Assembly (NCBI GenBank): GCA_001791465.1
Contig: MGER01000029.1
Location: 1-7,031 of the forward strand
Direction of reading: 5' to 3'
DNA: 7,031 nucleotides
Source: Candidatus Uhrbacteria bacterium RIFCSPLOWO2_02_FULL_49_11
Lineage (GTDB): Bacteria > Patescibacteriota > Patescibacteriia > 2-02-FULL-49-11
This document shows positions 4,194 through 7,031 of this stretch, one piece after another. The translations under genes were made by a program, and so were the position numbers. Positions within the stretch are counted from its first letter, which is position 1, and every line of letters begins with the position of its first letter. The notes under the pieces were generated by a model. That model saw nothing but the letters and a program-made list of their open reading frames with translations. It made no database searches and was not told where the DNA came from.

Positions 4194-4973
4194 TCAGGTG
4201 AGGAGCAACCGCCACATCACAAACGCTAATAGGATGCGATACACGCCAAATTGAACGAATGTGTGCGTCTCTATAAAATGCACAAACCATTTCACGACTA
4301 CATAGGCGACGAGAAATGAGCACGCAAATCCTGTCCCCAACAGCAAAATTTCATCCCCTGAAAACGAAGCGCCCGATTTCAGCAAATCCAGTCCGCTTGC
4401 GGCAAGCATGGTGGGCACGGCAAGAAAAAACGAAAATTCCACCGCGGTTTTTCTGTCCCATCCCATAGTGAGCCCGCCGACAATGGTCGCAGCGGCGCGC
4501 GATACGCCAGGCACGACCGAGAGCGACTGAAACAGTCCCACCACCATTGCCTTTTGCCAACTCAATTGCGCAATTGTTGCGACACGAGCCACTTTCATCC
4601 GGCGCGCATGCCACCACTCAAAGAGGATGAGCACTACGCCGCCGACAAAGAGCGCCCACACGGTAATGCGCGGGTCAGTGAGCAGGGTTTCCTTAATCAT
4701 CTTATAGAGCGCAAGTCCCACGATGGCGGTCGGCATAAATGCTGCAGCCACCCGCACCCACGCGGCGCGGTCACGCAGAAATGATTTTCCATAGAGCGCC
4801 ACGACCGCCAAGATAGCTCCCAATTGTATAAAAATTTCAAAACTGGTACTGAACGAAGTTGTCTCAATGCCAAGCAGCTTGGCCATCACAATTAAATGCC
4901 CGGTCGAAGACACCGGCAAGAATTCCGTGATGCCTTCAATGAGGGAGAGGAGGATGGCGTGGAGGAGGGTCAT
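4194..4973 (-). CDS. uppP: Undecaprenyl-diphosphatase UppP/BacA
   Basis: A 259-residue integral membrane enzyme that dephosphorylates undecaprenyl pyrophosphate and so recycles the lipid carrier for peptidoglycan and other envelope polymers; its overproduction gives bacitracin resistance. Both catalytic boxes are intact: E13-G-I-T-E17-F-L-P-V-S-S-T-G-H26 near the N-terminus, and P155-G-V-S158-R159-A-A-A-T163 in the second repeat, which supplies the catalytic Ser/Arg. About eight helices and the usual length (260-275) support a full gene. The ATG at 4973 lies 6 nt after an extended -10 box and has no Shine-Dalgarno sequence. It is a single-gene unit, convergent with the ZIP gene and divergent from AbiE. 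Presence of UppP implies peptidoglycan or another Und-P-dependent envelope polymer. Confidence 0.96.
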   Translation of the reverse strand: MTLLHAILLSLIEGITEFLPVSSTGHLIVMAKLLGIETTSFSTSFEIFIQLGAILAVVALYGKSFLRDRAAWVRVAAAFMPTAIVGLALYKMIKETLLTDPRITVWALFVGGVVLILFEWWHARRMKVARVATIAQLSWQKAMVVGLFQSLSVVPGVSRAAATIVGGLTMGWDRKTAVEFSFFLAVPTMLAASGLDLLKSGASFSGDEILLLGTGFACSFLVAYVVVKWFVHFIETHTFVQFGVYRILLAFVMWRLLLT

Positions 4974-4979
4974 ATGGGC

Positions 4980-4988
4980 AGTATATCA
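4980..4988 (-). promoter_or_regulatory. Extended -10 promoter of uppP, leaderless geometry
   Basis: On the minus strand TGATATACT carries the TGn extension directly before a -10 hexamer TATACT (4980-4985). No good -35 is seen, as is usual for extended -10 promoters. Six bases separate the -10 from the ATG at 4973, so transcription should begin at or next to the start codon. Confidence 0.6.
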
Positions 4989-5079
4989 CAATCAATGAAT
5001 ATTTCTGATGAAAGTGTATTTAAGTACGGCAGCAATAATGATTTACGTTTTATCACTAAATGGTGCAAAGATTCAAATC

Positions 5080-5120
5080 ATTCAGTTCACTTTTAGGGGG
5101 TTAAGCCACGAAAACTGAAT
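5080..5120. repeat. 8-bp inverted repeat in the uppP-abiE gap
   Basis: ATTCAGTT (5080-5087) and AACTGAAT (5113-5120) are exact reverse complements 25 nt apart. The 272-bp AT-rich gap between uppP and abiEi holds this, the uppP promoter and the abiE promoter, and no other coding sequence that looks real. Function unknown. Confidence 0.35.
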
Positions 5121-5177
5121 TCATATTAATTTCACCAATGGTATTAAAATTGTCACATCCCTGTAAAGAATAAATAG

Positions 5178-5239
5178 TTGCATAAAAATACGAAATATGC
5201 TATAGTTCATTTACTATACATTAATATATAGTAAATGAA
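5178..5239 (+). promoter_or_regulatory. abiE operon promoter with 13-bp inverted-repeat operator
   Basis: The -35 TTGCAT (5178-5183) and -10 TATAGT (5201-5206) have a 17-bp spacer. Directly overlapping the -10 and the start-site region is a perfect inverted repeat, TTCATTTACTATA (5206-5218) and its complement (5227-5239), with an 8-nt spacer. AbiEi antitoxins are known to bind inverted repeats in their own promoter and repress it, so this is the likely autoregulatory site. It ends 6 nt before the ATG at 5246. Confidence 0.75.
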
Positions 5240-5245
5240 TCGTTT

Positions 5246-5887
5246 ATGACAAGGAAAAAGATAAACATTCTCACCGTGCGCGCAGTTCAGGATTTTTTGC
5301 GGGAGAAAAATATACAGCTCTTCACGCCACTTGATCTGGAGCGGCATTTTCGCGTCCGCACCCACACCGTCCTTGTGTTTCTCGTCCGCAATATGAAGCG
5401 TGGCGTATACGTACAGGCAAAGAGAGGGTTATATTATGACACTCAAGTCGTGCCGTCGGAAATGGAGCTGGCGAATAAACTGTACCAGCCCTCCTACTTG
5501 AGTTTTGAATATGCCCTGTCTCATTGGGGTGTTATTCCCGAAACGGTGTATACAATCACGTCGGTCACCACCAAGGCGAGCCGTGAATTTGTGGTGAACG
5601 GCGTGAGTTTCATCTACGCGCGTATGAAACCAAGCGTATTCACCGGCTACGCCGCCAAGGAGATACAGGGGCGTTCGGTGCTGATGGCATTGCCGGAAAA
5701 AGCATTCGTGGATTATCTTTATTTCGTGGATTTGAAAAAAAAAGCACTTTACGATCGCATTGACCTCCACACGCTGGAGAGAGACAAGGTCATTACCTGG
5801 GCGCGGATCTTTCGGCGCCCGTCACTCGATGCGTTGGTGCGCAGCGTCTATGATGAGTCCCGACGAACTCAAGAAGATAGCCAATAA
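5246..5887 (+). CDS. abiEi: AbiEi-family antitoxin (type IV toxin-antitoxin system)
   Basis: A 213-residue protein with an N-terminal winged-helix DNA-binding segment (about 10-60, VRAVQDFLREKN through KRGVYVQAKRGLYY) and a C-terminal AbiEi-type domain: NKLYQPSYLSFEYALSHWGVIPE (75-97), the ITSVTTKASREF strand pair (104-115), then MALPEKAFVDYLYF (147-160). This order is that of AbiEi transcriptional regulators and antitoxins, which repress their own operon and counter the AbiEii nucleotidyltransferase. The ATG at 5246 is the first good start after the promoter and has no Shine-Dalgarno site. The gene overlaps the toxin gene by 38 nt. Family call rests on pattern plus the unmistakable AbiEii partner. 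Confidence 0.85.
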   Translation: MTRKKINILTVRAVQDFLREKNIQLFTPLDLERHFRVRTHTVLVFLVRNMKRGVYVQAKRGLYYDTQVVPSEMELANKLYQPSYLSFEYALSHWGVIPETVYTITSVTTKASREFVVNGVSFIYARMKPSVFTGYAAKEIQGRSVLMALPEKAFVDYLYFVDLKKKALYDRIDLHTLERDKVITWARIFRRPSLDALVRSVYDESRRTQEDSQ

Positions 5888-6575
5888 GCTGCAGACGTCC
5901 CAGGCCGTGGCGACGCGCGAGTACGTGCAGCATGTATTTTTGTCCGCGCTCTACCAGATGCGGGGCGCTGATATTTTGTTGTTCAAGGGCGGCACGGCAC
6001 TCAGGATCGTGTACGGCAGTCCTCGGTTCTCAGAAGATTTGGATTTTACCGGCGTCACCCTCAATACACAAACGATTGAACATCTCTTGCTCGAGGTCTA
6101 CAGCCGGTTGCAGGAATGGGGGATGAGCGTGAACATCACCGAAGCCAAGGAAACAACCGGCGGCTATCTGGCAAAGATAGTCTGCATGGTTTCAGGATTG
6201 TCGGTGAACATGAAGGTGGAAATCTCAGGCAGGCAGTCGGGTAAAAAGCTCGCGCGCGAGATCACCCGCATTACCAACGATTATATCCCGCCCTACGACA
6301 TCATCCATCCGCCGCGTGAGGAGATCATCGCGGGCAAGCTGGCTGCGCTCATGCGCCGAAGCAAGCCGCGCGACTGGTATGACCTCTATTTTCTCCTTAA
6401 ACACAATTACCTCACCAAAGAACAATTGAAACTCCTCCCCGAGATCAAAAAGAAATTTGCGTCCTATAGAGGCGATGTGAAGAAAGAAATCGGCCAGTTT
6501 CTGCCAGAAAGCCACCGGATGGTGCTCAAAGATTTTCGTGAGTATTTGGAGCGGGAAATGGCGAGATTTACATAA
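5850..6575 (+). CDS. abiEii: AbiEii-family nucleotidyltransferase toxin
   Basis: A 241-residue protein of the AbiEii/MenT-like nucleotidyltransferase family. Motif I is clear: K46-G-G-T-A-L-R, then S61-E-D63-L-D65-F, the metal-binding acidic pair. K122-V-E124 supplies the third acidic position. E147-E-I-I-A-G-K153-L-A-A-L and R164-D-W-Y-D168 match the later conserved Lys and RD..D motifs. Characterised relatives block growth by adding nucleotides to tRNA acceptor ends or similar targets, and in phage-infected cells act as abortive infection. Two adjacent ATGs (5850, 5853) are the best starts; both lie inside abiEi, with no Shine-Dalgarno site, so translation is probably coupled. All key residues are present, so the toxin is expected to be active. 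Confidence 0.9.
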   Translation: MMSPDELKKIANKLQTSQAVATREYVQHVFLSALYQMRGADILLFKGGTALRIVYGSPRFSEDLDFTGVTLNTQTIEHLLLEVYSRLQEWGMSVNITEAKETTGGYLAKIVCMVSGLSVNMKVEISGRQSGKKLAREITRITNDYIPPYDIIHPPREEIIAGKLAALMRRSKPRDWYDLYFLLKHNYLTKEQLKLLPEIKKKFASYRGDVKKEIGQFLPESHRMVLKDFREYLEREMARFT

Positions 6576-6766
6576 CTGTCTGTTCCTGATGGGGGAAATT
6601 TTTTACGCCACACATCCGCTCCGCACGGTAGGACGGAGGAAACGAAGGAAATAAAATGCGGGGGCTTTGAATTTGTGTTGCTGGGTTATCGCCATGAGGG
6701 TTTACGTGTTTCATCTTATCGTTTCTGGACTTCCGATCAAGTCGGGAATGACGATCAGTGCTGTAT
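6576..6766. other. Gap after abiEii: no gene seen, one degenerate palindromic repeat
   Basis: No credible coding sequence is found in this stretch on either strand. TTCTGGACTTCCGATCAAG at 6723-6741 followed by TCGGGAATGACG (6742-6753) resembles a widespread extragenic palindrome in which TTCCCGA pairs with TCGGGAA; here one C is missing from the left arm, leaving a bulge. No clear terminator follows abiEii: the T-run at 6601-6606 has no stem before it. Confidence 0.4.
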
Positions 6767-6795
6767 TTATCATCATTTTAAATATATGCTAAGAT
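6767..6795 (+). promoter_or_regulatory. Putative promoter of the secreted-protein gene
   Basis: TTATCA (6767-6772, 4/6) and TAAGAT (6790-6795, 4/6) are 17 bp apart, with the TGn extension (TGC) directly before the -10. The start would lie near 6802, giving a leader of about 95 nt that carries two hairpins. Confidence 0.5.
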
Positions 6796-6806
6796 AGAGT
6801 ACCAAT

Positions 6807-6823
6807 TGTGGAACTTATCCACA
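6807..6823 (+). promoter_or_regulatory. Leader hairpin 1, containing a DnaA-box-like sequence
   Basis: TGTGGA (6807-6812) pairs with TCCACA (6818-6823) around a 5-nt loop. The right half is part of TTATCCACA (6815-6823), identical to the consensus DnaA box, but it stands alone. Confidence 0.35.
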
Positions 6824-6843
6824 CCTCCTTAATAACTCATAAT

Positions 6844-6880
6844 TTCCTGAAATTCCACATAAAATGTGCGAATTCAGGAA
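6844..6880 (+). promoter_or_regulatory. Leader hairpin 2, directly upstream of the ribosome binding site
   Basis: TTCCTGAA (6844-6851) pairs with TTCAGGAA (6873-6880). A 4x4 internal loop (one A-T and one G-T possible) leads to CACAT (6856-6860) with ATGTG (6864-6868) and an AAA loop. The 37-nt dyad ends 3 nt before the Shine-Dalgarno region, so it could influence translation or be a protein-binding operator. Confidence 0.5.
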
Positions 6881-6897
6881 TATAGAAAGGATATTGT

Positions 6898-7031
6898 ATG
6901 AAAAATAATTATTTCAAAACATGGCTGTGGGCGGGAATCACGCTCGCGGCAATCTTTGTGGTAGCGCGGCCGACGTTGGCTGCCGAGATCATCGTGGATG
7001 ACGGCGACGCGGAATATGCGGATACCGGATG
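6898..7031 (+). CDS. Secreted protein, N-terminal part only (possible golvesin/Xly CBD-like domain)
   Basis: The first 44 residues are visible before the window ends. They form a classical Sec signal peptide: a positive start MKNNYFK, a hydrophobic core of about 9-23, and a signal-peptidase site near ARPTLAA (residues 23-29). The mature part begins EIIVDDGDAEYADTG. That opening resembles the first strand of golvesin/Xly carbohydrate-binding-like domains (VDNGD...G), but fourteen residues are too few for a firm call. An AAAGGA Shine-Dalgarno site lies 7 nt before the ATG, the clearest in the window, which contrasts with the leaderless genes upstream. Probably an exported or cell-surface protein. 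Confidence 0.75.
   Translation, partial: MKNNYFKTWLWAGITLAAIFVVARPTLAAEIIVDDGDAEYADTG

Noticed and set aside
4896..5096. Plus-strand open frame over the uppP start and gap
   Set aside because: It is antisense to the conserved UppP N-terminus and its product has no recognisable features.
5760..5849. Upstream in-frame extension of abiEii
   Set aside because: The extra 30 residues overlap abiEi and are Arg/Ser/Trp-rich shadow translation; family similarity begins after 5850.
6815..6823. Perfect DnaA box TTATCCACA as evidence for a replication origin
   Set aside because: It is a single box within a hairpin, with no cluster, no AT-rich unwinding element and no dnaA/dnaN nearby.

Overview
The window looks like a bacterial chromosome of roughly 50% GC from a compact genome, most plausibly a candidate-phyla-radiation (Patescibacteria/Parcubacteria-like) lineage. 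That is inference. It rests on short intergenic gaps, few Shine-Dalgarno sequences with promoters sitting right at start codons, two tRNA genes without encoded CCA, and GC-rich palindromes between genes. Nothing here fixes the taxonomy.

Layout. 2-511: 3' part of a XerC/D-like tyrosine recombinase. 508-862: a tRNA locus with its own promoter and a terminator. It holds tRNA-Lys(UUU), tRNA-Arg(UCU) and tRNA-His(GUG). The tRNA-Lys gene is interrupted in its D-loop by 109 nt. That insert is a 17-position imperfect inverted repeat capped by the complete tRNA-Arg gene, so one tRNA gene is nested inside another. 889-1707 (minus strand): a membrane-anchored cytochrome b5-domain protein followed by a small two-helix PepSY-type membrane protein. 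1842-2687 (plus): an FTR1 iron permease, divergent from the cytochrome pair. 2740-3949: a Fur-family regulator and a ZIP metal transporter in one operon, with a perfect 19-bp palindrome between the -35 and -10 boxes. 3950-4193: a convergent gap with three strong hairpins. 4194-4973 (minus): UppP (BacA) undecaprenyl-diphosphatase. 5178-6575: an AbiEi/AbiEii toxin-antitoxin operon with a 13-bp inverted repeat at its promoter. 6576-6897: a gap with a degenerate palindromic repeat and a structured leader. 6898-7031: the start of a secreted protein, cut by the window edge.

How the genes fit together. Positions 889-3949 read as a metal-uptake island: FTR1 for iron, a ZIP permease for a divalent metal such as zinc, and a Fur-family repressor whose only evident operator controls itself and the ZIP gene. 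The cytochrome b5 and PepSY proteins could supply electron transfer for iron handling at the membrane, but only by neighbourhood. UppP recycles the lipid carrier for cell-wall synthesis and is unrelated. AbiE is an accessory defence or stabilisation module.

The most unusual signal is the nested tRNA. The two outer halves rejoin into a textbook 72-nt tRNA (7/7 acceptor pairs, 4/4 D-stem pairs), and the insert helix starts and ends exactly at the halves' borders. If the outer gene is functional, it needs either a splicing route not expected in bacteria or function as a two-piece tRNA.
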